In this document: positions 43,317 to 54,642 of the stretch, piece after piece
How the letters are laid out: every line of letters begins with the position of its first letter
Position numbering within the stretch: the stretch's first letter is position 1
Notes under the pieces: generated by a model
What the model saw: the letters and a program-made list of their open reading frames with translations, nothing else
What the model was told of the DNA's origin: nothing
Databases searched by the model: none
Source: Prorocentrum cordatum
Taxonomy: Eukaryota; Sar; Dinophyceae; Prorocentrales; Prorocentraceae
NCBI GenBank assembly: GCA_963575745.1
Contig: CAUYUJ010000370.1
Coordinates: forward strand, 292,001-356,000
DNA: 64,000 bases
Direction of reading: 5' to 3'
Program-made: the position numbers and the translations under genes

Positions 43317-43584
43317 TCCTGCTCTTCTATCATCCTCCCGCACTCCAGCACCCCCAGAGGAAGGAGCAATTACACAAACCACAGATATTCGGTGGTCCGA
43401 GCGGACTCCTGGGATCTGCGACGAATGCCCCTCCGTGGCGGGAGGAATGCGCCAGTGGGCCACAGCGCACCTCCGAGGATTCCACGCGGATCTTCGAAAA
43501 CGCATGTTCCTGTAATCTCGAACTGTTCGAACCCCTCTCCAGCACCCCTCTCCAACACCCCTCTCCGTCTCCGTCTCCGCCTCC

Positions 43585-43715
43585 CTTGCCATCGCTCGGA
43601 CGTCCATTCCCTGTGCATTTTTCGGTTTCGTGCGTGTTTTTTTTGTTGCTCGATGGTCCAGGATGGTCCCCGATGGTTCTCGCCGAGAAAAAATGCACAT
43701 GTCCGAGCGATGCCA
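43585..43715. mobile_element. MITE family 2, copy B
   Basis: CTTGCCATCGCTCGGACGTC at the left and ATGTCCGAGCGATGCCAG at the right. The interior is nearly identical to copy A. The flanks CCTCC and ACTCC agree at four of five bases. Confidence 0.8.
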
Positions 43716-43779
43716 GGACTCCATCTCCCGCTCTGGAACTGGCTCGGGGCCGACGCTGCCCGATCAGCCCGCTCTCGCC

Positions 43780-44320
43780 CTCCCCCTCCTTCCTCCTCCT
43801 TCTCCTCCTTTCTGCTCGGCAATTCTGCTCCTCCTCCTCCTCCTCCTCCTCCGCCTCTAGCTTCCCCTCTCCTCCTGCTCCGTCATCGTCCTCCTTCCTC
43901 CTCCCTCCTCCCTCCTCCTGCCTTTTCCTCCGACGACGCCGAGAACGGTCTCCTGCGACGACGAGGGCGATGACCGGGGACACGACGCCGACGAGGACTA
44001 AGCTGAGGACGACAACGACGACGAGGGCGACGACGACGACGACCACGACGACAGTGGCGGCGACAGCGACGGCGACAGTGACGACGACAGTGACGACGAC
44101 GACGACGGCGACAGCGACGACCACGATCACGACCACGACGACGACGACGACGACGACCACGACGACGACGACCACGACGACGACGACGACGACGACGACA
44201 GGACGAGGACGAGGACGAGGACGAGGAGGACGAGGAGGAGGAGGACGACGAGCACGAGGACGAGGACGAGGACGACGAGGACGACAAGGACGCGGACGAC
44301 GACGAGGCGGACGACCAGCG
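43780..44320. repeat. (CTC)n patches then a (GAC)n array
   Basis: CTC-rich patches at 43785-43925 and a GAC/GAG array of over 300 bp at about 43975-44320. Confidence 0.95.
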
Positions 44321-44508
44321 AGCGGCGAGCGGCCGGCGGCGGCGGCGGCGGGGCGGCCAGCTCGCGCTGCAGTCTGGTCACCACCTCGCCCCTGGCCTCC
44401 TCGGGCCGCGCGGCGCAGGGGCCCTCGAGCGCCGCACGCGCGGCCGCGCGGGCGGGGCGGAGGGGGGGGGGGGAAGTGATGCCAAGTTTTGGCGAGCACG
44501 TCGTGCAG

Positions 44509-44660
44509 AGAGGAGGAGGAGGAGGAGGAGGAGGAGGAGGAGGAGGAGGAGGAGAGGAGGAGGAGGAGGAGGAGGAGGAGGAGGAGGAGGGGGAGGAGGA
44601 GGAGGAGGAGGAGGAGGAGGAGGAGGGGAGGAGGAGGAGGAGGAGGAGGAGGAGGAGGCA
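44509..44660. repeat. (GAG)n trinucleotide array
   Basis: Nearly pure GAG with three GGGGAG interruptions. Confidence 0.97.
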
Positions 44661-44664
44661 AAGA

Positions 44665-45490
44665 GGGGGCCTGTCGAGGCCAGCTGGGACCGCTCGGGGG
44701 GGGGGGGGGCTGGCCTGGCCAGCCAGGAATCGACATCGCATCGGAGCGGGGCGGGCCGAGGCGCGCCCCCGCGCGGCGGCCTTGCAAACTGCGGAGGGGG
44801 CGGGGGAACAACAGGAAAGGCGCAGCCGGGATCCCCGCGCGCAGTCCGGTGGTGGGACGCAGGCATGGCGGGGTACCGCGAGCTCTCGTCTGCGCTGCCT
44901 CCTACCCCTCCAGACCTGTGGGAGGGGGAGGGCAGCGGGGAAGGAGGGAGCGCGCCCCCCCGGGCCCAAAAGGCTCCCGCCCCACGGGAGAAGGGCGAGG
45001 GCCCCGCCAGGGAGGGCGGACGGGGGGCGGGGAGGCAGGGAGCACCCCGGAAGGAACCGTGCACGCCGAGGGCGAGGGGGCGCGACTGCGCCCACCCTGG
45101 CCCCCTCGCGATTCGAGGCGCGCTGTGTTCGAGCGCTGTCGTGGATTCCTTGCCGCTTCCGCGCCTCGGGATGCTCTCCACGCGGCGCCTCGGCGTTCTG
45201 GGGGTGCCCGGATCGTCCCGAGCGGCCGCCAGAGACCCGAGCGATGGCCCGGAAGCCTAACCACACCGAGCCCCAGAAGGCATCAGCGGGGGAGTTCCCC
45301 TGTCCTGTAAATGGTGGTCTTTTCTTGCGCTCCGACGTGCGTTCGACGCGGTTTCGACAAAGGCGACATGGACTTGACGCGGACTCGCCACTGATAGCGG
45401 GCGCGATGGGACAGACGAGGTCTCCTGAAGATCCAGCCGCATCCTTAGATCTACCCAATTATCGGCGGTGGACAGACGTCCCTTTAACCG
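44665..45490. other. GC-rich gene-free stretch
   Basis: Frames are open on both strands for hundreds of codons because of composition, but no domain, motif or consistent codon bias is seen. Confidence 0.45.
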
Positions 45491-46250
45491 AATACCTTCG
45501 AGAATAAACACTAGGGGATAATAAAGTTCGGGGTTCAGGGGGAGATAATCAAAGTAGCCCACCAGACCTCAGCATAATCTCGAAGTAAGAGATGATCAAG
45601 AGGAGACCAAGCCGAGCACGTTTTGAGACATCCTTGGCGTTCAGTCTTCATAGAAATATCCTCAACAATGGCTTATCTCGCTGGAGACATCCTCGGCAAA
45701 TCCCTCGATAATAAATGAAAAGGATAAAGAGAAGAGGAAAGGAGGATAAAACAACACACCTGAAGATTCAAATGTATTAAATTTTATTTACAAGCGCTTT
45801 ATGAACATTAAAATTTGTAAGTGCTCGTGTAGGGTAGCTCACGTGCCTCGTTTTCCCTGGATAATCAACCCCAGCGATAAACAAGTTCAGGGCGCCAGGG
45901 GGAAGAGGAGGAGAAAGATATAGAGAGACAGAGAGAGAGAGAGAGACAGAGAGGCCAGGAAGGAGAAAGAGATAGAGAGACAAAGAGAGAGAGAGAGAGA
46001 GAAAGAGAGACAGAGAAAGAAAGAAAGACAGACAGAAATAACTACAAAGGACATTGGTTTCGCTTGAGACATCCTGAAACAACGTGTTCGCTTCGCTTGA
46101 TGTTGTTATCTCAACATAAGAAGGAAGTAACTTCGATGGCGAACTTTTCCCGTGATAATGAAGTTCGGCCTCCGCGCCCCCGCGCCCCCGACCAAACTCT
46201 TATTGGTCGACGATAAAAAACTCTAACGACTTAAGGGGGGGGATACTTTA
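45490..46250. other. AT-richer island with GATAATxAAGTTCGG repeats and a (GA)n tract
   Basis: Contrasts with the GC-rich surroundings. GATAATAAAGTTCGGGGTTC, ATAAACAAGTTCAGGGCGCC and GATAATGAAGTTCGGCCTCC are related blocks. GAGACATCCT recurs near 45624, 45692 and 46065, and a (GA)n run lies at 45915-46040. No gene is recognised. Confidence 0.55.
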
Positions 46251-46617
46251 TTCTCATCGGCATGCGGTTAGTAAACCACCCTTTCGTGAAAACGGCCTGG
46301 GACCAAAAACGACGGACCTGGAGCCGCAAAAATGACGGCCGCGACGCCGTCTCGCGAACCGAAAACGGCCAATTCGCTAATCGACGCGTCAGGGTAGGAG
46401 GTCTATCAGCCTCCGACAATGAAGACCGAATGTTTCTACAATTCTCGGTCCCTGGGGGCCCGTTCGCCGGGCCCCGGGGCCGCAAGAAAAACTGCTCAGG
46501 ATGACAAGTGGGCCCCGGAGAGATTCCAGCCCTCCGAGGGTCCCAGGCTGTGAGAAAAAACGCGGCGTAAAACGCGGCGTCGGCGGTCTGGGCGCACAAG
46601 TACTGTGGTCACCGATC

Positions 46618-46745
46618 TACCACAGGGGCGGCCGAGTAAGGGACGAGCGGGGCCTGCCTGGTCACGACGGCCATAAAGAGTGTCGCCATTCCACCACGGG
46701 GGCGGCCGAGCACGGAACGAGCGGGGCCTTTCTGGCCACTGTGGG
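46618..46745. repeat. 75-bp direct duplication, two copies
   Basis: CCACAGGGGCGGCCGAGTAA near 46620 and CCACGGGGGCGGCCGAGCAC near 46695 start blocks that share ACGAGCGGGGCCT and further matches. Confidence 0.75.
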
Positions 46746-47037
46746 CCTCACAGGCTCCGCTCGAAGCCTAGATGCGATGGGGGGGGTGGCCCGAAGACCA
46801 GAGTCCCTTCTGAACCACGTGGACGGCATGCCAGCGTCTTGACTGTATGCCCCCCTTGCTCTCGAGGCCACCCTGCGGTCAGAGAGGGTGCGTTTCACGG
46901 GCGCTCGCCTTGGGAGCATTCGGCGGCGTGTTTCGAATCGTGGGGTAGGCCCCCCCCAACACTCGGCGCCGTCGATCAGAACCAGGGGGAGTCCCCTCCC
47001 CCTAACCCCCCCCCCTCCCGACCCTCCCCCCTCCTCG

Positions 47038-47515
47038 GCGCCGGCGCCGGCGCTGGCGCTGGCGGCCGCCAGCAGCGCCGACGGCGGGGACGCAGCGACG
47101 ATGACCAGAGGCAGCCTAAAAGGGGGGGGTGGTTCCACCCCCCCCCCCCGCGCCGGCGCCAGCGCTGGCGCTGGCAGCGACCAGCAGCGCCGACAGCGGG
47201 GACGCAGCGACGATTACCACCACCAGCTCCACCACCACCACCACTACCACCACTACTTCAACCCACCACCACCACCACCAACCCACTACACATCCACCAC
47301 CGCCACCACCACCACCACAACCACCACCACCACAACGCACCACCACCACCACCGCAAAAACCCACCACCACTACAACCACCACCGCAATCTACCACACCA
47401 CCACCACCACTGCCACAACCTCCACCACTACCAGCAGCACAATTCACCACCACCACCACAAACCACCACACCACCACCACCACCACCGCCACCACCACCA
47501 CCAGCACCACTGCCC
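47038..47515. repeat. GCCGGCGC duplication then a (CAC)n array
   Basis: GCCAGCAGCGCCGACGGCGG near 47068 and GACCAGCAGCGCCGACAGCG near 47178 are parts of a ~63-bp direct duplication. CAC repeats fill 47212-47515. Confidence 0.85.
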
Positions 47516-47894
47516 TGCAAGCGGATAGCGTGTCGCTCTGCTCCGCCGGATGTTTTTTTTTTCAGCAACGCTCAGGGCGTTGCTGTCTGGGGACCTGGCC
47601 GCGGACAGCCCAGAACTGGCGGCGCGACACGCTAGGCAAACGTGCCTGATCTGATCCGCAGCACGACCCTGACATCCCCAGATCGCTCTCGGCAAGGCGC
47701 AGCTGCTGGAAAGCATCTCGAGGCTGGAAAGCGGCCGCGAGCCGACGAGAGCTGAAGGCCATCCGATCGACCACCACCATACCGCACCAGGCGCTGAGCG
47801 GAAAGAGGGCGCGGGTCTCCGCACCGGGCGCTGAGCGGAAGGAGGGCGTTCGGCGGCGGCCGCAGTCATAGTCGTCGTCGCCTTGGAGTCCCGA

Positions 47895-48075
47895 AACGGT
47901 GCGGTGGCAGACCGTGCGGTGACCTCGAAACCCCCCGAGACCTCACCGCACGGTCCGCCACCGCACGGTCTTGGGACCCTGGAGGCCCCAATCGCCCGAG
48001 ACGTCCTCGGAGAACGACCCGAGTCCCAAAACCGTGCGGTGACCCCGAATCCCCACCGACTCACCGCACGGTGTG
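47895..48075. repeat. ACCGTGCGGTGA hairpin cluster
   Basis: GCGGTGGCAGACCGTGCGG at about 47900 pairs with the reverse-complement stretch ending about 47970 over some 22 bp with one mismatch. A second pair, ACCGTGCGGTGA (about 48031) and TCACCGCACGGT (about 48060), follows. The cluster abuts the GTAACTCGGG element pair. Confidence 0.8.
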
Positions 48076-48255
48076 TTGGGCGCCCGAGTTATCCGAGGTA
48101 ACTCGGGTCTGGGGTAACTCGATCTGACCCGAATTACCCCTGATGATTTGGGGCTCTGGACGCCCGAATTATCCGGGGTAACTCGGGCTCGGAATCCCGA
48201 AACACGAACCCGAGGTATCCCTGACCCGAGTTACCCCTGATGATTCGGGGCTCTG
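48076..48255. repeat. GTAACTCGGG palindromic elements, second tandem pair
   Basis: Two shortened copies (about 48076-48157 and 48158-48255) share GCCCGAGTTATCCGAGG, CCCGAGTTACCCCTGATGAT and TCGGGGCTCT with the pair at 30.15 kb. Confidence 0.8.
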
Positions 48256-48679
48256 AGCATGGTCACCACTCCGTTTGGGGGCCCCCGATCGTCGTCGTCG
48301 ACGCCCTCCCACCCGGGGCGCGGGTCTCCGCGGCGTCGCCCCTCCGCTCCACGCGCGCCTCGGGCAGCCGCGCCCTCTCCGAGTTGCCCTGGCCCCCGCC
48401 GCGCCTGGCGGGGCCCGCCCGCAGCCGCCGCTGCCGCCGACGCTGCCGTCGGGCCGCCGGCGTCGCGCGCGTCCCTCGTCCCTTCCCTCGCCCACCCTCC
48501 TCGCCCCTCCCTCCTCCACAGTTGCTCAATATGAATACTACTCTCCCTCTTCCCCTGATGGCGTGCTGGGAGTGGCCGACCCCCCCCCGCGTGCTGCTTT
48601 TTACACACAGGATCCCCGGGAGTTGGGTCTTCGCCTGCGTTTTTTTTTTTTTTGTTGTTGTTTTTTTTTTGTTGTCAAA

Positions 48680-48955
48680 ATGCTGGCCTTCACCGGCGTC
48701 GCCGCCCTTCGCGCCCGCCTGGGCCCGTCGGCGCCGTCGCCGTCGCCACAGCCAGCGCCGTCGCGGACGCGCGCGCTCTGGGAGCGCGCGGGCTGCTCAC
48801 CGAGCGTGCTCGTCGCAACTCTGCTGCCGGTCGCGGTCGTGTCAGCCGCGGTGGCGGCGTTGGTCTCGCTCGCGCCGTGGGAGTCGGGACTGGTGCTGCT
48901 CACCGACGCGCTCGTCGGAGTGAAGCAGCCCGATGCGCTGGAGTCGCTTTGCTGA
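48680..48955 (+). CDS. possible small membrane protein or exon, unrecognised
   Basis: A 91-codon ATG frame after a T/G-rich tract (48637-48672) gives a non-repetitive peptide. It starts MLAFTGVAALRARLGPSAPS, has a P/S-rich linker and then a hydrophobic segment at about residues 45-66 (SVLVATLLPVAVVSAAVAAL). It ends DALVGVKQPDALESLC. Third positions are strongly G/C. The frame stays open upstream of the ATG through C/F-encoding T runs, so the start is uncertain. I recognise no family. It may be a real exon or a chance frame in GC-rich DNA. Confidence 0.25.
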   Translation: MLAFTGVAALRARLGPSAPSPSPQPAPSRTRALWERAGCSPSVLVATLLPVAVVSAAVAALVSLAPWESGLVLLTDALVGVKQPDALESLC

Positions 48956-49009
48956 GACGTCTGCGAACTGTGATTTCACCACCTCCTCGTCACACTCCGC
49001 TCCTCCCCT

Positions 49010-49215
49010 TCGCCTCCCCCTCCTCCTCCTCCTCCTCCTCCTCCTCCTCCTCCTCCTCCGCTCCTCCTCCTCCTCCTCCTCCTCCTCCTCCTCCTCCCTC
49101 TCCTCCTCTCTCTACCTTCTCCCCTCCTCCTCCTTCCTCCCCTCCTCCTTCCTCCTCCTCCTCCTCCTCCTCCTCCTCCTCCTCCTCCTCCTCCTCCTCC
49201 TCCTCCTCCTCCTCT
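49010..49215. repeat. (CTC)n trinucleotide arrays
   Basis: Three CTC blocks separated by short TCT-rich spacers. Confidence 0.97.
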
Positions 49216-49764
49216 CCCACCGCTCTGCGTCCTTCTCGTGCTGCTCCTTCATCGTCGTCCTACTGTTCCCCTTGACCCCCCTCCCTTCCACCTCCTCTCT
49301 GTTCCTCATTATCTTTCCATCTTCTCCTCTCCCGTCGTTGTCAACGCGCCGTCGCCCTCTTCGCCACCACCGCCGCCAACGCCGACCCTCTCGACGTCGT
49401 CGCCGCCGCCGTCGCTGTTGCAAGCGCCGTCTTCGCTGTCGACGTGGTCGTCACCGATTTGGCAAGATGAAAACGGGTCCTGGAACTTGGAGCCTTCCCC
49501 CCGGGACGAGCTCTTCATCCTGAACAGGTTTTGGGGCCTGTGGAGGGGCCCTGGATCCCAAAAGCGGCCACACACCTCGGGGCCCGCTCCTCTCGGGACC
49601 CGCTCGCTTTTTCCACTCGCAGCGCCTCCGAGGCGATAGCTCCGACGTGCCCCCACAACGCGTGGCTGCAGCCGAGAAGGCGCATCCGTGCAGTGGCCGA
49701 GGCCCTGCATCGCCCGAGCTCGCGAAGAGGGCAAATCGGCCCAAACGAACCCGCGGAAGAGGCG

Positions 49765-49965
49765 CATGAAAAGCCCAAGGGCGCCGAAAAAAAGCCCAAG
49801 GGCGCCGAAAAAAGCCCAAGGGCGCATGAAAAAAGCCCAAGGGTGCCGAAAAAAAACTCAAGGGCGCCGAAAAAAGCCCAAGGGCGCCGACCAAAACAAA
49901 CCAAAGGGCGCCGAAAAAAAGCCCAAGGGGGCTGAAACAAACCCAGGGGAGCCGGAACCCAACGT
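49765..49965. repeat. ~20-bp minisatellite AAGCCCAAGGGCGCCGAAAA
   Basis: About ten copies of 19-22 bp with variable A-run length. Frames alternate between K/P/G/A and L/F/S/P peptides. Confidence 0.93.
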
Positions 49966-50577
49966 GCAGACGTAATTGGGTTGTTGTTGGCCGGCTGGAA
50001 AGCCACGGCGAATAGAAGCGCTTCGCGCTTACGCGCTCATCATGGGGATCCGCTGCCGCGAGGCAGAGGGAGCCGTCGCCGAAGCGCTGCCGCGTGACGT
50101 TGCCGTCGCCGCCGTCGTCGCCGAGCGCCCGCGAAGGCCAGAGGGCGCTGCTGGGGGGCGAGCCGGCGCGAGGGGGGCACTTCGGGGTCAGAGCCGAGGC
50201 CGCGGGGCTCGACGGTGTGGGGGGGCATGCCCTCGGATTACTTGGGGGCTCCGGGAGGCCAAACCAGGCCTGCGTGCGTAACGTGGGAGTGTAGGGTCGT
50301 TGGGCTCGCGCAAGGAGTGTACGCTGGCATCCTATATATGGTCCAGGGTTTGGGCCCCCCCCCCCCCACTGCTGATGCCATTGCCCCCCCCCCCCGCGCG
50401 ATGGTCCCCCCCGCCCCCCCCTGTGGGCGTGGCGTGGTGCTGCGCTGCGGTTCCCCCCCCCCCTGTGGATGTGGTGTGGTGCTGTGGTGGTTCAGAGGTG
50501 GGCGTGGCGTGGTGTTGCACTGCGGTGCCCCCCTCCCCCCCCCCTGTGGATGTGGTGTGGTGCTGTGGTGGTTCAGA

Positions 50578-50578
50578 G

Positions 50579-50617
<39 letters not shown>

Positions 50618-50626
50618 CTCGTCGTC

Positions 50627-50669
<43 letters not shown>

Positions 50670-50760
50670 TCGTCGTCGTCGTCATCGTCGTCGTCGCCGT
50701 CGTCATCGTCGTCATCGTCGTCGTCGCCGCCGCCGGCGTCGTCGCCGCCGCAGCCGTCGT

Positions 50761-50803
<43 letters not shown>

Positions 50804-50814
50804 GTCGTCGTCGT

Positions 50815-50882
<68 letters not shown>
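50578..50882. repeat. (GTC)n trinucleotide array
   Basis: GTC/CGT repeats over 300 bp with CAT and GCC interruptions. Just upstream (50400-50575) a GTGGATGTGGTGTGGTGCTG block is duplicated. Confidence 0.97.
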
Positions 50883-51734
50883 TCTGGGACCATACCATCT
50901 GGGGGGGGGGGGGGGCTCGTGGGCCCTCGACCCTGGATCATATATGCTCGTGCGCCGAGCATGCCCCGAACGAATGATGGTTTTGGGTGTGGTCGTTTTG
51001 GGCACGCCTGAACAACTTTTGGGGTGGTGGCGTCTGTAGAACAATCAAACTAAACCCAACGGTGGGGCGACGCGAGGCGGCGGCGGGTCCGATCCTGGCG
51101 GCCAGTGAGGAGGGGCGGGGGATAAAGACCGCAAGGCACTAGAAGAGCACGTCTCCGATCGGGCGTCGACCGCGCCTCGCGCACGCCCGCCCCACTTCAC
51201 GAACGGCGAACAGATCTATTTCAATGCCCTCGCGGTCTGGAATTCTGGGGCGCGATCACGAGGATACGCGGTCGCACGGATATGTTCCGCGCGGGGCGTC
51301 CGCGAAAGATGTCCCGTATCCGTGGGTCGCGGCCCAAAGGCCTGGCCCGCGAGGCCGCTGACACGGATATGATATGTTCGTGCCGTGCCAACTTCGGCGT
51401 TGGTTCTTGACACCGCGGGGATCGTTCTAGCTTGAACGATCGGCCGTTTCCGAAACGTCAGATCGTTCAACGTCGACCGATTCTGGACGCCGGCAACGGT
51501 CGACACGACGCGAACCTACAACCTACCGTATGTCTTCTGCCCACGACCGCTCCTGGGAAGGGCGAGCGAGCAAACGTCAGGGTCGTCCGCGCTCCTCGGG
51601 GACGCCCGCCCGTACCCATCAGGGCGTGGCGTGGAACCCCGGGCTCCAGAAATGTGAAACGAAGGCGGGCTCACGTCGAAACCGCCAACCCTCTGCGGCA
51701 ACTCATGGGAGCCTCCCATGCTATCTTGTAAACT

Positions 51735-51795
51735 TTTGCACATCGACGCTAATCGACGCTAGTCGAGGCTAGTCGACGCTAGATCTGCGCTATGC
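51735..51795. repeat. 10-bp minisatellite CGACGCTAGT
   Basis: About five copies of CGACGCTAxT ending in CTAGATCTGCGCTA. The stretch 51050-51735 holds no recognised gene. Confidence 0.8.
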
Positions 51796-52383
51796 CATCG
51801 ATTACCAGACGTCGGTCGACATAATGCACTCTAAAGAAGAAGCTACGTGGGTACACAAAGCTCCAATAATTTACCCCCGAACCATTATGTGCTCCCAGCG
51901 GCTGGTAACCCTCGCGAGTCGTTTGTGCTGCTGTACTCGTGTTGTCGTTGTTCGGTCGCTACCCGAATCTGGTCCTGCCCAGACTCGGCGTCGCAGCAGT
52001 GCCCGTCCAAGCTGTGGAGAAACTTCTGGACATCGTCGTCCCCTTATTTGGGTTGCCCTCCCTATTGCCGGCGTTCTTGTTTTCGAGCATTGAGATTTGG
52101 TTCCAGGTGCTGGGACGAGAAGGACAAGGGGGATGCGCGGGGGGCGGCGGGAGGAGGGCTAGAAACGTGCGGCGCGCTCCAGACTCCTTAGGGGGGGCTC
52201 CTCCCAGGGGCCCGTTGCCGCCTGGGCCAATCCCCCCCCCTCTCGTCCCCTCCCTTGGCTCGCTCGTCCCTTCCCCTCCGGGCCAATCGCTTCCCCTGGC
52301 TCGCGCGCCCCAGTCCTCCCCCCCATCCTCGTCCCCTCCCCCTTCTGGGCCAGTCTTCCCCTGGTTCGCTGCTCCGGCGAGCC

Positions 52384-52516
52384 CTGGCCATCGCTCGGAC
52401 GTCCATTCCCTGTGTTCTTGTCGGTTCCGTGCGTGGTTTTTTCGCCAAATCATCAAGGATGCTCCTCGATGGTCCTCGCCGAAGGAAAAAAAATGCACAC
52501 GCCCGAGCGATGCCAA
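52384..52516. mobile_element. MITE family 2, copy D
   Basis: The ends CTGGCCATCGCTCGGACGTC and ACGCCCGAGCGATGCCAA are inverted, and a perfect GAGCC duplication flanks the element (52379-52383 and 52517-52521). The interior (GGTTTTTTCGCCAAATCATC, then GATGCTCCTCGATGGTCCTC) is closest to copy E. Confidence 0.85.
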
Positions 52517-52599
52517 GAGCCAGGCCCGGGGGGATCGGGCCGCTCGCGCGGCGGCGCGGCGGCGAGGCGGAGAGGCAGCGACGTCCTCGCCTGGCCCTC

Positions 52600-52636
52600 C
52601 TCCTCCTCCTCCTCCTCCTCCTCCTCCTCCTCCTAA
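52600..52636. repeat. short (CTC)n array
   Basis: About twelve CTC units between MITE-2 copies D and E. Confidence 0.95.
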
Positions 52637-52810
52637 TTGGGTGCAACGAGCTCTCGCGGGCGCGTGTTCCTCGCTGCTGCTCCGAGTGTCTCTGGGGCTC
52701 GGAAAAACCTTTTTCCGGGTGTCGCGTGGCTGGTGGCGGAAGCGGCACTCGCGCAGCCCAGCCCGCCCCCCCAGAGTCTCGAGAGTACAGCCATCGTGCT
52801 GCCACATGGA

Positions 52811-52942
52811 CTCGCCATCGCTCGGACGTCCATTCCCTGTGTTTTTTGTTCGGTTTCGTGCGTGGCTTTTCCGCCAAATGATCAAGGATGCTCCTCGATG
52901 GTCCTCGCCGAAGGAGACATGCACACGTCCGAGCGATGCCAA
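52811..52942. mobile_element. MITE family 2, copy E
   Basis: CTCGCCATCGCTCGGACGTC at the left, CACGTCCGAGCGATGCCAA at the right. The flanks ATGGA and GTGGA agree at four of five bases. Confidence 0.82.
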
Positions 52943-53185
52943 GTGGAACGCATCACACGGAACGAACGGGCTTGTTGGTCACGGCAGGCCTCGGCCGCTA
53001 ACAGGTTCCGCGGCATAAATCCAAGGCACACCGCCGCTCAACGACGACCCTTTCGTCCCCTACTCCTGCCGAGAGGCCCAGGGTCACAGTCCATGCGCCT
53101 GAGTGACGTCGGGCGCCGTTTGCTCGTGGAGTGGCAAGGCGCGCTGGAGGTCTGCGAGGTCAGCGAGGGACGAGGTAGGGGGAGG

Positions 53186-53410
53186 CGGTGAGGATGAGAC
53201 GACGATGCTGATGATGATACGGATGATGATGCTGATGATGAGGATGCTGTTGATGATGTTGATGATGGTGCTGATGATGATTAGGATGATGGGGATGAGG
53301 ATGATGATGCACATGATGATGGTGATGATGGTGTTGGTGGTGATGATGGTGGTGGTTTTGATGATGGTGCTGATGCTGGTGCTGCTGACGATGCTGATGC
53401 TGATGCTGAT

Positions 53411-53441
<31 letters not shown>

Positions 53442-53442
53442 T

Positions 53443-53507
<65 letters not shown>

Positions 53508-53666
53508 GTGGTAGTGATGATGATGAGGATGATGAGAATGAGGATGAGGATGAGGATGATGATTATGATGCCGATGATGCGATGCTGATGATGCTGTTGC
53601 TGGTGATGCTGATGATGAGGGTGATGATGCTGATGCTGATGCTGATGCTGATGCTGATGACGATGA

Positions 53667-53707
<41 letters not shown>

Positions 53708-53712
53708 ATGAT
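53186..53712. repeat. (GAT)n trinucleotide array
   Basis: GAT/GCT/GGT repeats over 500 bp, with a ~12-bp inverted pair (GGGATGGGGAGA/CTTCTCCCCATCCC) just after it at 53760-53790. Confidence 0.96.
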
Positions 53713-53799
53713 GGACAGCGTGTTTTGATTTCCCGGGGGTTGTGTGCGTGACACTGCCAGGGATGGGGAGAAGCCCTTCTCCCCATCCCTGAGACTGAC

Positions 53800-54510
53800 A
53801 AGCACAATGGCGATGACAATCTTAGGGGTGCACCCTCAGAAACCGAAGGAACCCTTGAGATCGGCATCGAGATCAGGCGACGCCAATCAAATGGTCAAGG
53901 ACCTGCTAGTAAGGGTGGCCCAGGGTAACGAGGGGGGGCGGCGGGGGTGGAGGCGGCGACGCCCACGCAAATTTAAATGCGCGTCATCGACAACGACCAC
54001 AGCTTCTTCCCTCCGCAAGCGATACGACAACACGCTCGCGAGCAAATATGTACGCGGCGCGTCTACAAGAATTGCACCCAACGTGGTTGGACGACGACCA
54101 CAGCTACGACGACGACAGCCGACGGGGGCGACGACGACGACGACGACGACAACGACGACGACGACACCGTCCAAGCGCTTCCGGCGGCCCTCGGAAGTTT
54201 GTCTGGAGGTTCCCGCAGGCTGCCAGCAATCTCTCTGGAGGCCCACGGAGGTCCAGAGCAGCAGCGCAACGTCGCCACGATGTGCCGAGCAGAACGGCAC
54301 ACTGGCATCGTGATAGCCTGCGGGCGACACATCGCGCCTGTGGTTACCGCAGCGAGCCTGCGAGCAAACCGTGCCCGTGGGCACCGCGGTGACTGCTTGC
54401 CTCGCCGCAGGTCTGTGTCAGCAGCGTGTCAAGGCCATGGGGGCCACAAGCGGACAGGCCACTAGGCCTGCGCAAAGAGGAAGCTCCAACCACACTGAGG
54501 ACGCAAGACA
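53800..54510. other. low-repeat stretch with a (GAC)n patch, unrecognised
   Basis: No recognised gene. ATGTGCCGAGCAGAACGGCA near 54280 resembles CTGTGCCGAGCGGCAAAGCA near 55257, and surrounding phrases (TAGCCTGCGxGC) also recur. The two loci may therefore share an old repeat or exon fragment. (GAC)n lies at 54100-54170. Confidence 0.35.
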
Positions 54511-54514
54511 CGGA

Positions 54515-54642
54515 GGAGGAGGAGGCGGAGGAGGAGGAGGGGGAGGAGGAGGGGGAGGAGGAGGAGGAGGAGGAGGAGGAGGGGGAGGAGGGGGAGGAGG
54601 AGGAGGAGGAGGAGGAGGAGGAGGAGGAGGAGGAGGTCTTCG
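54515..54642. repeat. (GGA)n trinucleotide array
   Basis: GGA repeats with occasional GGG units. Confidence 0.97.

Noticed and set aside
51216-51506. 96-codon minus-strand frame in low-repeat sequence
   Set aside because: Overlapping plus-strand frames look equally plausible, and there is no recognisable motif or codon bias.
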